NCBI RefSeq assembly: GCF_011694515.1 | Contig: NZ_CP050192.1 | Coordinates: 1,062,963-1,126,962 of the forward strand | Direction of reading: 5' to 3' | DNA length: 64,000 nt | Source of the DNA: Mycobacterium sp. DL592 | GTDB lineage: Bacteria; Actinomycetota; Actinomycetes; Mycobacteriales; Mycobacteriaceae | In this document: positions 43,986 to 52,381 of the stretch, piece by piece | Position numbering within the stretch: position 1 is the first letter of the stretch | How the letters are laid out: each line of letters starts with the position of its first letter | Notes under the pieces: generated by a model | Database searches by the model: none | What the model was told of the DNA's origin: nothing | What the model saw: only the letters and a program-made list of their open reading frames with translations | Program-made: the position numbers and the translations under genes

Positions 43986-45202
43986 TCGCTGCGCGCTGCG
44001 GAAAGCGTTGCCGCCGAGGGATTTCCCGAACGGGACTCCTGGCGCAGGATGCCGGCCAGGCAGCCCAGCGCCAGCACACCGACAGCGATGGCGAACGCGA
44101 TGCCGCTGGGACGTAAGCCGAATGCCTGGGCGGCGAAGCCTTCGCCGATCACCGGCACCGCGATCGCGATGTAGGCCACCACGAAGTAGGTGGAGCTGAC
44201 TTCCGCGCGCCGGTCCGCGGGAGTGCGTTCAGCGACGGCGGCCAGCCCGCGGCTGAAGCTGATGCCCTGCCCCACGCCGGACACCACGGCCGCCGTGATC
44301 AGCCCGGCCAGCGACGAGAACACCAGGGCGGCAACCAGAATCGCCATCCCCGCGGCAAGGATCGCGCAGCCGACCGCCACCGCCCGCTGCGGGGCGACCC
44401 GGGCAGCCACGATCTGCGCCACGGCCGAGGCCCCGAAGATCGTCCCCGCAATCACACCGGCCAGCGCGTGGTTGTCGATGCCGACGACCTTGGCCAGGAA
44501 CGCCGGTGCCACCGAGGTGAACAGCCCGGTGACCGAGAACCCGGCGAACGCGGCCAGCGCCGCGGTGACGAACACCGAACGCACCTCCGGTGGCACCGAA
44601 AGACGTTGGAATCCAATGCGTCCGGTTCGGCGTGAGGTTTCAGGAACCAGCAGTACCGACACCGTGGCCAGCGCCGCGAGCACAATGTGTACGACGAAGG
44701 TCAACTGCAGTGGCGCGGGGGCGTACTGCGCGAGCACGCCGGCCAGCACCGGCCCGGCCCCCAGGCCGCCGATATTGGCGACGGTGGCCACCGCAGGCGC
44801 CCGGTCCCGCCAAGCCGGCGGGGCGGCCTCGATGACGGCAGCGGTGGCGGTGCCGGTGAACAATCCCGCCGACAGCCCGGAGAGCACCCGTGCCACCAGC
44901 AGCACCGGCACCGAGTCCGCGGCCAGGAACACCGCGGCGCTGGCCACCGCGCACGCCGTCCCGGCCAGCAGCATCGGGCGGCGGCCAACGGCGTCCGACC
45001 ACCGCCCGAACACCAGCAGCGCCGCCAGCACACCGCCGGCGTAACTGGCGTAGATCACGGTGGTGGTCAGCACCTCGAAGTGCATGCGCTGCCCATAGAG
45101 CGCGTACAGCGGCGTAGGCAGGGTGGTGCCGGCCATGACAGCGGCGAACGCGTAGGCCAGTAACGCGAACGAGAACACTCGCCGGGTGGGGGTCATGGTC
45201 AT
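43982..45202 (-). CDS. MFS transporter, drug-efflux type
   Basis: 406 aa with 12 predicted helices. LLVFGRWSDAVGRRPMLLAG (about 62-81) is the MFS motif A between helices 2 and 3. VLSGLSAGLFTGTATA (about 106-121) is the usual helix-4 motif. It resembles EmrD/YcaD-type H+-coupled exporters; substrate unknown. ATG 45202 (or the second Met two codons on). A copy of the dispersed repeat starts 6 bp upstream of the start codon. Confidence 0.87.
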   Translation of the reverse strand: MTMTPTRRVFSFALLAYAFAAVMAGTTLPTPLYALYGQRMHFEVLTTTVIYASYAGGVLAALLVFGRWSDAVGRRPMLLAGTACAVASAAVFLAADSVPVLLVARVLSGLSAGLFTGTATAAVIEAAPPAWRDRAPAVATVANIGGLGAGPVLAGVLAQYAPAPLQLTFVVHIVLAALATVSVLLVPETSRRTGRIGFQRLSVPPEVRSVFVTAALAAFAGFSVTGLFTSVAPAFLAKVVGIDNHALAGVIAGTIFGASAVAQIVAARVAPQRAVAVGCAILAAGMAILVAALVFSSLAGLITAAVVSGVGQGISFSRGLAAVAERTPADRRAEVSSTYFVVAYIAIAVPVIGEGFAAQAFGLRPSGIAFAIAVGVLALGCLAGILRQESRSGNPSAATLSAARSD

Positions 45203-45208
45203 AAGACG

Positions 45209-45240
45209 CGGCGGGCTGGAGCGAAGCGACCGGGGATCAT
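45209..45240 (+). repeat. Dispersed GGAGCGAAGCGAC-type short repeat, copy B
   Basis: Core GGGCTGGAGCGAAGCGACCG, then GGGATCAT, located between the MFS start and the stop of the first SSS symporter gene. It sits in the likely 5' region of the MFS transcript. Compare copies at 702 and 47421. Confidence 0.6.
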
Positions 45241-45304
45241 AACCAAGGTCAACGTCGTCGACACGCCTTCACCATTCCCGCACCCGGCGAGATTCTCACC
45301 TCAT

Positions 45305-46942
45305 TTAGTGGTGCGTCGCCCTCTCGGCGCCGACGCCGGTCAGCGAGCGCACCTCCATCTCGGCATTGAGTTCCGGATCGCCGGTGTCCGAGGACGTCAG
45401 CGTTCCGATGACACCGAGGATGAAGGCCAGCGGGATCGACACGATGCCGGGGTTGGCCAGCGGGAACCAGTCGAAGTGGGCACCGGGGATCATCGAAGTC
45501 TTGGTCCCCGAAACCGCGGGGGAGAAGACGATGAGCACGATGCAACTGATCAGGCCGCCGTACATGCTCCACAGTGCGCCACGGGTGTTGAACCGCTTCC
45601 AGTACAGCGAGTAGACGATCGTCGGCAGGTTGGCCGAGGCCGCTACCGCGAACGCCAGTGCCACCAGGAAGGCGACGTTCTGCCCGTTGGCCAGAATTCC
45701 CAACCCGATCGCCGCGATACCGAGCACCACCGCGGTGATCCGGGAGACCCGCACCTGCTCGTCCTCAGTCACCTTGTGGTTCTTGAGAACACTGGCGTAG
45801 ACGTCGTGGGCGAACGACGCCGACGCGGTGATCGTCAGGCCGGCCACCACCGCGAGGATCGTCGCGAAGGCCACCGCGGAGATGACGCCGAGCAGAATCA
45901 CGCCGCCGAGTTCGAAGGCCAGCAGCGGAGCCGCGGAGTTCTGCCCGCCCGGAGCCTTCAGAATCTTGTCGGGCCCGACCAGCGCCGCGGCGCCGTAGCC
46001 CAGCACCAGGGTGAACAGGTAGAAGGCGCCGATCAGCGCGATCGCCCACACCACAGAACGGCGTGCTTCCTTGGCGGTGGGCACCGTGTAGAAGCGCATC
46101 AGCACATGCGGCAGACCCGCGGTGCCCAGCACCAGCGCCAGACCGAGCGAAAGCAGGTTGAGCTTCGAGGTGGTCGACGCCCCGTACTGCGCGCCGGGTG
46201 CCAGCACGTCGCGGCTGGCCACTCCCTTGGTGGTGGCCTGGTGCACCATGTTCTGCGCCGAGCCCAGGATTTCGGAGAAGTTCAGCCCGAACTTGGCCAG
46301 CACCATGATCGTCATGAGCGCGGCCCCGGCGATCAGCAGCACCGCCTTGATGATCTGCACCCAGGTGGTGCCCTTCATACCGCCGACCAGGACGTAGACG
46401 ATCATCAGCACGCCGACCACCGCGATGACGAACGACTGCGCGGTGCGGCCGTGGATGTCGAGCAGCAGCGCCACCAGACCACCGGCGCCGGCCATCTGGG
46501 CCAGCAGGTAGAACAGCGACACCGTCAGCGTCGAGGTGGCCGCGGCCAGCCGGACCGGCCGCTGCTTGAGCCGGAAGCTCAGCACGTCGGCCATCGTGAA
46601 TCTGCCTGTGTTACGTAGCAATTCGGCCACCAGCAGCAGTGCCACCAGCCAGGCCACCAGGAAGCCGATCGAGTACAGGAAGCCGTCGTAGCCGTAGACC
46701 GCGATCGCGCCCGCGATGCCCAGGAAGCTGGCCGCCGACAGGTAGTCGCCGGCGATCGCGATGCCGTTCTGCGGGCCGGAGAACGCATGGCCCGCAGTGA
46801 AGAACTCGGTGGCATTGGTGTTGGAGCGGCTGGCCCGAATCACGATGAACAACGTGATGATCACAAAGGCCACGAAGATGCTGATGTTGACGACCGGATT
46901 GCCGATCTTGGTGCTCTCGGCCAGCAAGGTCACGTGATTCAC
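45305..46942 (-). CDS. Sodium:solute symporter, acetate/monocarboxylate type (ActP/MctC-like)
   Basis: 545 aa, SSS fold with about 13-14 membrane segments. GDYLSAASFLGIAGAIAVYGYDG (about 67-89), AQMAGAGGLVALLLDIHG and GLPHVLMRFYTVPTAKEARRSVVWAI (about 283-308) are hallmarks of ActP/MctC transporters, which take up acetate, propionate or pyruvate. GTG 46942 overlaps the DUF485 stop (GTGA), the classic DUF485-symporter pairing. A second symporter and a two-component system lie upstream on the same strand. Confidence 0.93.
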   Translation of the reverse strand: MNHVTLLAESTKIGNPVVNISIFVAFVIITLFIVIRASRSNTNATEFFTAGHAFSGPQNGIAIAGDYLSAASFLGIAGAIAVYGYDGFLYSIGFLVAWLVALLLVAELLRNTGRFTMADVLSFRLKQRPVRLAAATSTLTVSLFYLLAQMAGAGGLVALLLDIHGRTAQSFVIAVVGVLMIVYVLVGGMKGTTWVQIIKAVLLIAGAALMTIMVLAKFGLNFSEILGSAQNMVHQATTKGVASRDVLAPGAQYGASTTSKLNLLSLGLALVLGTAGLPHVLMRFYTVPTAKEARRSVVWAIALIGAFYLFTLVLGYGAAALVGPDKILKAPGGQNSAAPLLAFELGGVILLGVISAVAFATILAVVAGLTITASASFAHDVYASVLKNHKVTEDEQVRVSRITAVVLGIAAIGLGILANGQNVAFLVALAFAVAASANLPTIVYSLYWKRFNTRGALWSMYGGLISCIVLIVFSPAVSGTKTSMIPGAHFDWFPLANPGIVSIPLAFILGVIGTLTSSDTGDPELNAEMEVRSLTGVGAERATHH

Positions 46943-47289
46943 TGCTGGCTCCAATGCATTTCGTTGCGGATCTTCTCGGCACGCGGGTCGAGCTCGCGGT
47001 TGGCGAAGCGGACGTAGAGACCGGTGATGAGGAACGTCGTCAGGAACTGGCCCAGCCCGAGCAGCAGGCCGACATTGACGTTGCCCCACACCTTGATCGC
47101 CATGAAGTCATGGGCGAAGGCACCCAGCAGGACGTAGCTGGCGTACCAGATGAGGAAGAAGGCCGTCGTGGGGAACACGAAGCGGCGCAGGGTGCGGCGC
47201 AGCTCCTGGAACTCCGGGCTGGCCTGCACGGCCAGGTATTGGGCGCCGCTGGGTTGGGTTTCCCGCGGCGGGATGTCAGTTGAGGGCAC
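46939..47289 (-). CDS. DUF485 membrane protein, symporter partner
   Basis: 116 aa. FQELRRTLRRFVFPTTAFFLIWYASYVLLGAFAHDFMAIKVWGNVNVGLLLGLGQFLTTFLITGLYVRFANRELDP (about 27-102) has two membrane helices and the DUF485 signature. DUF485 proteins are encoded ahead of ActP/MctC symporters and probably assist them. GTG 47289 has AGGAG 8 nt upstream. Confidence 0.93.
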   Translation of the reverse strand: MPSTDIPPRETQPSGAQYLAVQASPEFQELRRTLRRFVFPTTAFFLIWYASYVLLGAFAHDFMAIKVWGNVNVGLLLGLGQFLTTFLITGLYVRFANRELDPRAEKIRNEMHWSQQ

Positions 47290-47306
47290 CGCACGCTCCT
47301 GTGGTT

Positions 47307-47363
47307 GTGAACTCGATGGTGTTCACAGGCTATTGAGAGGTGGGTCACAGTTCCTAGGGTCAC
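47307..47363 (-). promoter_or_regulatory. Candidate LytTR operator / inverted repeat before DUF485
   Basis: Read on the minus strand, GTGACCC occurs at 47363 and 47348 (15 bp apart), and GTGAACA at 47327-47321 region begins 22 bp further. The last is also one arm of TGTGAAC-N8-GTTCACA (47306-47327). LytTR regulators bind direct repeats, so these are good candidates for the response regulator at 49552. They lie 20-75 bp upstream of the DUF485 GTG. Confidence 0.4.
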
Positions 47364-47420
47364 GAGCTGAACTGTCGGAGCGTGCGCCCAACGGTTGTCC
47401 GGCGGCGACGAGCGGTTGTC

Positions 47421-47455
47421 AGCTCCCCGGGTCGCTCCGCTCCTGCCCGCCGGCT
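47421..47455 (-). repeat. Dispersed GGAGCGAAGCGAC-type short repeat, copy C
   Basis: The minus strand reads GGGCAGGAGCGGAGCGACCC then GGGGAGCT, beginning next to the stop of the second symporter gene. It differs from copies A and B by single bases in the core. Confidence 0.6.
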
Positions 47456-49179
47456 CAGCCGCGGGGGACACGCTCCACGCTCATGCCAAGGCGTTCGGGC
47501 ACGTGCATGCGGGCGAAGATCCGTGCCACGTCCGGTGGGACGTCGGCACGGGTCGCCCGGCTGACGATCACCATCGTCGCGAACGCCAACGGCACCGTCA
47601 CTGCGGCGGGATACCCGATCAGGGTGGCCGGCCAGCCGTGCAGTCCGGTGTCGTCGACCCAGCCGGTGACCGCCAGCAGGGCGGCGAGACCGGACGACAG
47701 CGCCCCGACGATCAGGCCCGCCGCCGCGCCCGCGGCGGTCAGCCCACGCCACCAGATACCCAGCACCAGCAGCGGGCACAGCGTCGAGGCGGCCACGGCG
47801 AACACCAACCCGACGCCGCGGGACAGCTCCAGCGAGGACGCGATGAGCGACAACGGAATCGGGATCACCCCGGCGATCACAGCCACCAGCCGGAAGTCCC
47901 GGACCCGGCCGCGCATTACGTCGGTGGACAGCGCGCCGGCGATGCTGACCAGCAGGCCCGAGGAGGTCGCCAGGAACGCTGCGATGGCACCGGCGGCGAC
48001 CAGCGCGCCGATCAGCTCGCCGGGCAGCCCGGCGATGGTGGCCGACGGCAGCACCAGCACCGCCGCATCCGACTTGCCGGTGACCAGAAGTTGCGGGACA
48101 TAGAGCCGGGCGAACACCCCGAGCAGGGTGGGGAACAGATAGAACAGCGACAGCAGCGCGATCACTGCCAGTGCGGTACGTCGCGCGGCCCGGCCGTCGG
48201 GATTGGTATAGAAGCGCACCAGCACATGCGGCAGGCCCATGGCGCCGAGGAAGGTGGCCACCATGATCGAGAACACTTGGTAAAGCGGGTGTTTGCCGCC
48301 CAAGCCGCCGCCGTTGGCGATCCACTGCTCACCGGTGGGCGGCGCCCCTGCGACCACCGGCGTCTGGGCGCCGGCGGCCAGGGTCAGGGTGCTGCCCCCG
48401 GGCAGGGTGTACTGGCCGGGGCCGGGCAGGGCGCCGCTGCGGGCTGGTCCGGTGACGGTGACACCGGTCGGGTCGGTGACGGTGACGACGACGGCAGTGT
48501 CGACGGCGACGGTGGTCTGGCGGTCCACGGTGGGCGGCAGCGGCCCGCCCAGTTGCGGGTGCTCGGTGCCGAAGTGGACGGCCAGCACCAGTGCCGGCAC
48601 TGCGACGGCGGTGAGTTTGAGCCAGTACTGGAACGCCTGCACGAACGTGATCGACCGCATGCCGCCGCCGACCACGTTGACGACCACGATGCCGCCCACC
48701 AGTAGCGGACCGATCCAGACCGGCACGCCCAGAAGGGTTTTCAGCGTCAACCCGGCGCCCTGGTACTGGGGAACCAGATAGAGGATGCACACGGTGACGA
48801 CCACCAGCATGGCCACCCGGCGCAGGCGCGTCGACCCGAGCCGGAACTCGGCGAAGTCCGGAACCGTGTAGGCGCCGGAGCGGCGCAGCGGTGCGGAGAC
48901 GAACAGCAGCAGGCCCAGATAGCCTGCGGTGAAGCCGACCGGGTACCACAGGGCGTCGGCCCCGTACTTGGCGATCAGCCCGGCGACGCCGAGAAAGGAT
49001 GCCGCCGAAAGGTATTCACCCGATATCGCCGCGGCGTTCCACCGCGGCCCGACGGTGCGCGAGGCCACCAGGAAGTCCGACGTGGTCCGCGCCAGCCGCA
49101 CCCCCCAGGCCCCGACGGCCACCGTCGCCACCGCGGACGCCAGCAAGCCACCGGCCGTCAGGGCGGTCGCGGTGCTCAC
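47455..49179 (-). CDS. Second sodium:solute symporter (acetate/pyruvate type) with extracellular insert
   Basis: 574 aa SSS protein. GEYLSAASFLGVAGLIAKYGADALWYPVGF (about 54-83) and GLPHVLVRFYTNPDGRAARRT (about 317-337) match the ActP family. Between them lies an insert (about 210-285) of Thr/Val/Gly/Pro-rich sequence (VDRQTTVAVDTAVVVTVTDPTGVTVTGP ... LPGGSTLTLAAGAQTPV), which looks like an exposed beta-rich loop and is not in the first symporter. GTG overlaps the stop of the small membrane gene upstream. It belongs to the operon with the LytS/LytTR pair. Confidence 0.9.
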   Translation of the reverse strand: MSTATALTAGGLLASAVATVAVGAWGVRLARTTSDFLVASRTVGPRWNAAAISGEYLSAASFLGVAGLIAKYGADALWYPVGFTAGYLGLLLFVSAPLRRSGAYTVPDFAEFRLGSTRLRRVAMLVVVTVCILYLVPQYQGAGLTLKTLLGVPVWIGPLLVGGIVVVNVVGGGMRSITFVQAFQYWLKLTAVAVPALVLAVHFGTEHPQLGGPLPPTVDRQTTVAVDTAVVVTVTDPTGVTVTGPARSGALPGPGQYTLPGGSTLTLAAGAQTPVVAGAPPTGEQWIANGGGLGGKHPLYQVFSIMVATFLGAMGLPHVLVRFYTNPDGRAARRTALAVIALLSLFYLFPTLLGVFARLYVPQLLVTGKSDAAVLVLPSATIAGLPGELIGALVAAGAIAAFLATSSGLLVSIAGALSTDVMRGRVRDFRLVAVIAGVIPIPLSLIASSLELSRGVGLVFAVAASTLCPLLVLGIWWRGLTAAGAAAGLIVGALSSGLAALLAVTGWVDDTGLHGWPATLIGYPAAVTVPLAFATMVIVSRATRADVPPDVARIFARMHVPERLGMSVERVPRG

Positions 49180-49559
49180 CGGTCGGGCCCGTCCTCGTCG
49201 ACTACACCCATGAAGTCGCGCTCACCCTGCTCGGCCAGCCGGATGAACAGCCGGCCCACCCCATACATCGCCGGGTACACCAGCACGGCCAGGATCAGCC
49301 AGTTCAGCCGCATCCCGAACACCGTGACAGCGGCGAGTTCCGGGAAGGCGGCGTTGAGCAACGGCAGCGCGGCCATCCCGCCGGCGACCAGCGCGGCCAG
49401 CCGCAGCGCCAGCCCGAGCTGGGCGCGCACCAGGCCGCGCACCAGCGCGTCGCCGACCTCGGTCTGCTCCTGCACCTCGACGCGGGTGTGCACCACCCTG
49501 GTGCCCCGGCGGTGTGCCAGCACCACCCGCTCGCGTTGCGGGCGCCCGGATCTAGTCAT
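49176..49559 (-). CDS. Small membrane protein, DUF485-like symporter partner
   Basis: 127 aa. A basic N-terminus (RSGRPQRERVVLAHRRGTRVVHTRVEVQEQTEVGD) precedes two membrane helices (about 46-72 and 84-105), with the end VGRLFIRLAEQGERDFM. It takes the place that DUF485 takes before the first symporter. It overlaps the response regulator gene by 8 bp and the symporter gene by 4 bp (GTGA), so all are one operon. Confidence 0.8.
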   Translation of the reverse strand: MTRSGRPQRERVVLAHRRGTRVVHTRVEVQEQTEVGDALVRGLVRAQLGLALRLAALVAGGMAALPLLNAAFPELAAVTVFGMRLNWLILAVLVYPAMYGVGRLFIRLAEQGERDFMGVVDEDGPDR

Positions 49560-50328
49560 CGCCGCTGCCGGGCCGGAAGGTCCGCATCGGGTCGCGGATC
49601 AGCCGGTCGCGCAGCTCGCGGGCCTGCCTGCGGCTGACCGGCAGCTCCACCGGTGGTGATGATCCGTTGGCCCGCAACCGCACCAGCGTCGAGGCACCGG
49701 AGGTGCGCAGGCCGGTGACCATGTTCAGCGCCACCAGATACGAGCGGTGCACGCGCTGAAAGCCCCGGCTGCGCCAGCGGTCTTCCAAGGTGGTCAACGG
49801 GATTCGGACCAGATGCGATCCCGAAGCCGCATGCAGCCGGGCGTAGTCGCCCTCGGCCTCGACCCAGCCGATGGTGTCGGCGCGCACCAGCTGGGTGACC
49901 CCGGCGAGTTCGACGGGGACGGTGTCGCCGATCGATTCGTCCTGCTGCGCTGCGGGTTCGGCGCTGCGGGCCGCGACGACCCGGCGGACAGCCTCGTCGA
50001 GGCGCTCCGTGCGGATCGGCTTGAGCAGGTAGTCCAAGGCCCCGACTTCGAAGGCGGCCACCGCCTTGTCGTCGTGCGCGGTGACGAACACGACCGACGG
50101 CGGGTGCGCGAAGTTGCCCAGCACGCTGGCCAGTTCGAGCCCGGACAATCCGGGCATGTTGATGTCAAGGAAGATCGCGTCGACGGTGCGCTCGTTGAGG
50201 ATGCGCAGTGCGGAGGTGGCGTCGCCGACCGCGACCACGTCGGCGACGTCGGGGTGTTCACCCAGTAGATACGCCAGTTCGTCGCGGGCAGGGGCTTCGT
50301 CGTCGACCGCGAGCACCGAAAGCGCCAT
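49552..50328 (-). CDS. LytTR-family response regulator
   Basis: 258 aa. The receiver domain (1-120) has the phosphoacceptor D55 in DAIFLDINMPG, the acidic D9/D10, and K107 region in DYLLKPI. The LytTR DNA-binding domain (about 150-252) contains VRADTIGWVEAEGDYARLHAASGSHLVRIPLTTLEDRWRSRGFQRVHRSYLVAL. Partner of the LytS-type kinase 17 bp upstream. By analogy with YpdAB and BtsSR of enterobacteria, it may switch on carboxylate transporters when the substrate is present. GGGAGG lies 5 nt before the ATG. Confidence 0.95.
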   Translation of the reverse strand: MALSVLAVDDEAPARDELAYLLGEHPDVADVVAVGDATSALRILNERTVDAIFLDINMPGLSGLELASVLGNFAHPPSVVFVTAHDDKAVAAFEVGALDYLLKPIRTERLDEAVRRVVAARSAEPAAQQDESIGDTVPVELAGVTQLVRADTIGWVEAEGDYARLHAASGSHLVRIPLTTLEDRWRSRGFQRVHRSYLVALNMVTGLRTSGASTLVRLRANGSSPPVELPVSRRQARELRDRLIRDPMRTFRPGSGDD

Positions 50329-50345
50329 CCCACCTCCCTCGGGCT

Positions 50346-51524
50346 CTAGGCCCGCACGCCCGCCCGGAACTTGGGCACCCGCATGATGACTTTGGTACCC
50401 GCGCCCGGGGCTGTCTCGACCACCAGACCGTAGTCGTTGCCGAAGGCCGCGCGCAGGCGATGATCGACATTCGTCAAGCCGACGTGGGCGGCCTGCTCGC
50501 CGTCTGCCAGCACGTCGCCGTGCCCGGAGCGCAGGATCTCCGGATCCATCCCGATGCCGTCGTCCTCGACGGTGATCACGCAGTCGGATCCTTCGTTGCG
50601 CGCGACGATCTCGACCGAGCCGCCGGCGCGGCCCGCCAGGCCGTGCCGCACGGCGTTCTCGACCAGCGGCTGCAACGCCAGGAACGGCACCACCACGGTG
50701 AGCACCTCGGGGGCGACCTGCAGAGTGACTGAGAGGTTGGTGCCGAACCGGGCACGCTCCAGCGTCAGATAGCGGTCGATGTTGCGCAGCTCGTCGGCTA
50801 GCACGGTGTACGGGCCGGCCGAGCGGAACGAGTAGCGGGTGAAGTCGGCGAACTCCAGGATCAGGTCGCGGGCACGGTCGGGGTCGGTGCGCACGAACGA
50901 GGCGATGGTGTTCAGCGCGTTGTAGATGAAGTGCGGGCTGATCTGGGCGCGCAGCGCGAGCACCTCGGCGCGGTCCAGGCGGGCCCGCGATGCCGCGAGT
51001 TCGGCGAGCTCGAGCTGGCTGGCGGCGTAGCGGGCGACCTCACCGATGGCGCCGAGCATGCCCGGGGCCGGCTCGGCGGCGTTGACCGCGACGAGCACGC
51101 CGATGACGATCCCGTCGTCGTCGAGCAGCGGCTGGGCGACCACCGCGGGGGTCTGGTCGCGGGCCAGCACGCGGCGCTGGCCGGCGATCGCCTCGCGCGC
51201 GGTCTGGTGGCACACGGCCGTGGTCGGCGGTGCCCACAGGTCTCCGCCCGGGTCGGCGGCCAGCAGGGTGCCCTCGCCGTCGTAGAGCGCGACGCCGTCG
51301 GCGCCGGTCAGGGTGCGCAGGTGGGGCGCGGCTCCCTGCGCGGAGTCGGCGTCGAGGCCTTTTCGCAGTGAGCGGGCGGCCAGTGAGGCGGTGTGCAGGG
51401 TGGCGTGCACGGCGCGCTCGGCGGGTGTGCTGACCCGGCGGCGGGTCAGCACCGCCAGCACGCCGATGATCAGCGCGACCGCGGCCAGCGAAGCCGCCAG
51501 CGCGATCGCCACCGCTCCCGACAT
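50346..51524 (-). CDS. LytS-type sensor histidine kinase
   Basis: 392 aa. One N-terminal membrane helix (about 3-26) is followed by a GAF-like sensor region (about 40-165; GADGVALYDGEGTLLAADPGG, VVAQPLLDDDGIVIGVLVAVNAAEP) and a HisKA_7TM/His_kinase core (LRAQISPHFIYNALNTIASFV, H198) with an ATP domain (NAVRHGLAGRAG, VEDDGIGMD, GLTNVDHRL). The phospho-His lies in the PF06580 pattern, unlike common HisKA kinases. There is no obvious ligand pocket for a carboxylate. First gene of the minus-strand operon. Confidence 0.92.
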   Translation of the reverse strand: MSGAVAIALAASLAAVALIIGVLAVLTRRRVSTPAERAVHATLHTASLAARSLRKGLDADSAQGAAPHLRTLTGADGVALYDGEGTLLAADPGGDLWAPPTTAVCHQTAREAIAGQRRVLARDQTPAVVAQPLLDDDGIVIGVLVAVNAAEPAPGMLGAIGEVARYAASQLELAELAASRARLDRAEVLALRAQISPHFIYNALNTIASFVRTDPDRARDLILEFADFTRYSFRSAGPYTVLADELRNIDRYLTLERARFGTNLSVTLQVAPEVLTVVVPFLALQPLVENAVRHGLAGRAGGSVEIVARNEGSDCVITVEDDGIGMDPEILRSGHGDVLADGEQAAHVGLTNVDHRLRAAFGNDYGLVVETAPGAGTKVIMRVPKFRAGVRA

Positions 51525-51543
51525 CTCGCCTCCTGCTTCGACC

Positions 51544-51549
51544 TACACT
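51544..51549 (+). promoter_or_regulatory. -10 box TACACT of the HhH-GPD gene
   Basis: Ends 6 nt before ATG 51556; leaderless. It lies between the divergent kinase gene and this gene (31-bp gap). Confidence 0.55.
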
Positions 51550-51555
51550 GTCGCC

Positions 51556-52131
51556 ATGGCGCAGTTGCAACTGACCCAGGATCCCGCGGCAGACAGCCTC
51601 CTGTCCGAGGATCCGTTTGCTCTTCTCATGGGCATGATGCTTGATCAGCAGATCCCGATGGAAGTCGCCTTTGCGGGCCCGCGCAAGCTGCTCGAGCGCC
51701 TCGGTGGCATCGACCCCCGTCTGATCGCCGAGTACGACCCGGAGAAGTTCGCCGAGGAGTTCGCGAAAACCCCTGCGGTGCATCGCTTCCCGGGTTCGAT
51801 GGCCAAGCGTGTGCAGGATCTGGCCCGCGAGATCGTCGACCGCTACGACGGCGACACCGCGCGGCTGTGGCTCGACGGCGACCCCGACGGTGCCGAGGTG
51901 CTGCGCCGCCTGAAGGCACTGCCCGGCTTCGGTGAGCAGAAGGCCAAAATCTTCCTGGCGCTGCTGGGCAAGCAGTATGGCGTCACCCCGCAGGGCTGGC
52001 GGGCCGCCGTCGGTGACTACGGCAAGGCCGGCACCCACATGTCGATCGCCGATGTCGTCGATAAGGGGTCGCTGGACCAAGTCAGGGCGTACAAGAAGAA
52101 GATGAAGGCCGCAGCGAAGGCGAAGGCCTGA
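51556..52131 (+). CDS. HhH-GPD family base-excision repair protein (Rv1156-like)
   Basis: 191 aa. The helix-hairpin-helix region LKALPGFGEQKAKIFLALLG (about 115-134) with LLMGMMLDQQIPMEVAFAGPRKLLERLGG (about 23-51) matches a short actinobacterial HhH-GPD group. It lacks the C-terminal FeS loop of EndoIII/MutY. A conserved Asp (D153 region, GDYGKAGTHMS) may be catalytic. Probably a DNA glycosylase, substrate unknown. Leaderless. Confidence 0.85.
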   Translation: MAQLQLTQDPAADSLLSEDPFALLMGMMLDQQIPMEVAFAGPRKLLERLGGIDPRLIAEYDPEKFAEEFAKTPAVHRFPGSMAKRVQDLAREIVDRYDGDTARLWLDGDPDGAEVLRRLKALPGFGEQKAKIFLALLGKQYGVTPQGWRAAVGDYGKAGTHMSIADVVDKGSLDQVRAYKKKMKAAAKAKA

Positions 52132-52153
52132 GCTCACTAGCGCAGGAGGCACC

Positions 52154-52300
52154 ATGAAGACCCATCTGAACTGTCCGTGTGGCGAGGCGATCCGCGGCAA
52201 GGACGAGGACGAGCTCGTCGAGCTCACCAAGGCGCACCTGGCCTCGGCGCATCCGGGCATGGACTACGGCCGCGACGAGATCCTCTTCATGGCCTACTAG
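52154..52300 (+). CDS. DUF1059 small zinc-finger-like protein
   Basis: 48 aa, MKTHLNCPCGEAIRGKDEDE then LVELTKAHLASAHPGMDYGR then DEILFMAY. CxC (C7, C9) and HxxxxH (H28, H33) form a zinc-finger-like set that is typical of DUF1059. AGGAGG lies 6 nt before the ATG. It follows the HhH-GPD gene by 22 bp. The role is unknown. Confidence 0.82.
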   Translation: MKTHLNCPCGEAIRGKDEDELVELTKAHLASAHPGMDYGRDEILFMAY

Positions 52301-52309
52301 GCCACACCG

Positions 52310-52362
52310 AGACTGAAGCCAGGCAGACGCTCACTCGCAGTTCTTCTGCGTGGTGTCAGTCT
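52310..52362. terminator. Bidirectional terminator between DUF1059 and WS/DGAT genes
   Basis: 52310-52327 and 52345-52362 pair at 15 of 18 positions around a 17-nt loop, core AGACTGA/TCAGTCT. It lies between two convergent stops. Confidence 0.6.
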
Positions 52363-52381
52363 GGGCGACAGGGGGGGACTA

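Noticed and set aside
47306..47327. TGTGAAC-N8-GTTCACA as a CRP/cAMP site
   Set aside because: Half-sites TGTGA and TCACA are 12 bp apart instead of 6, so the spacing is wrong for CRP.
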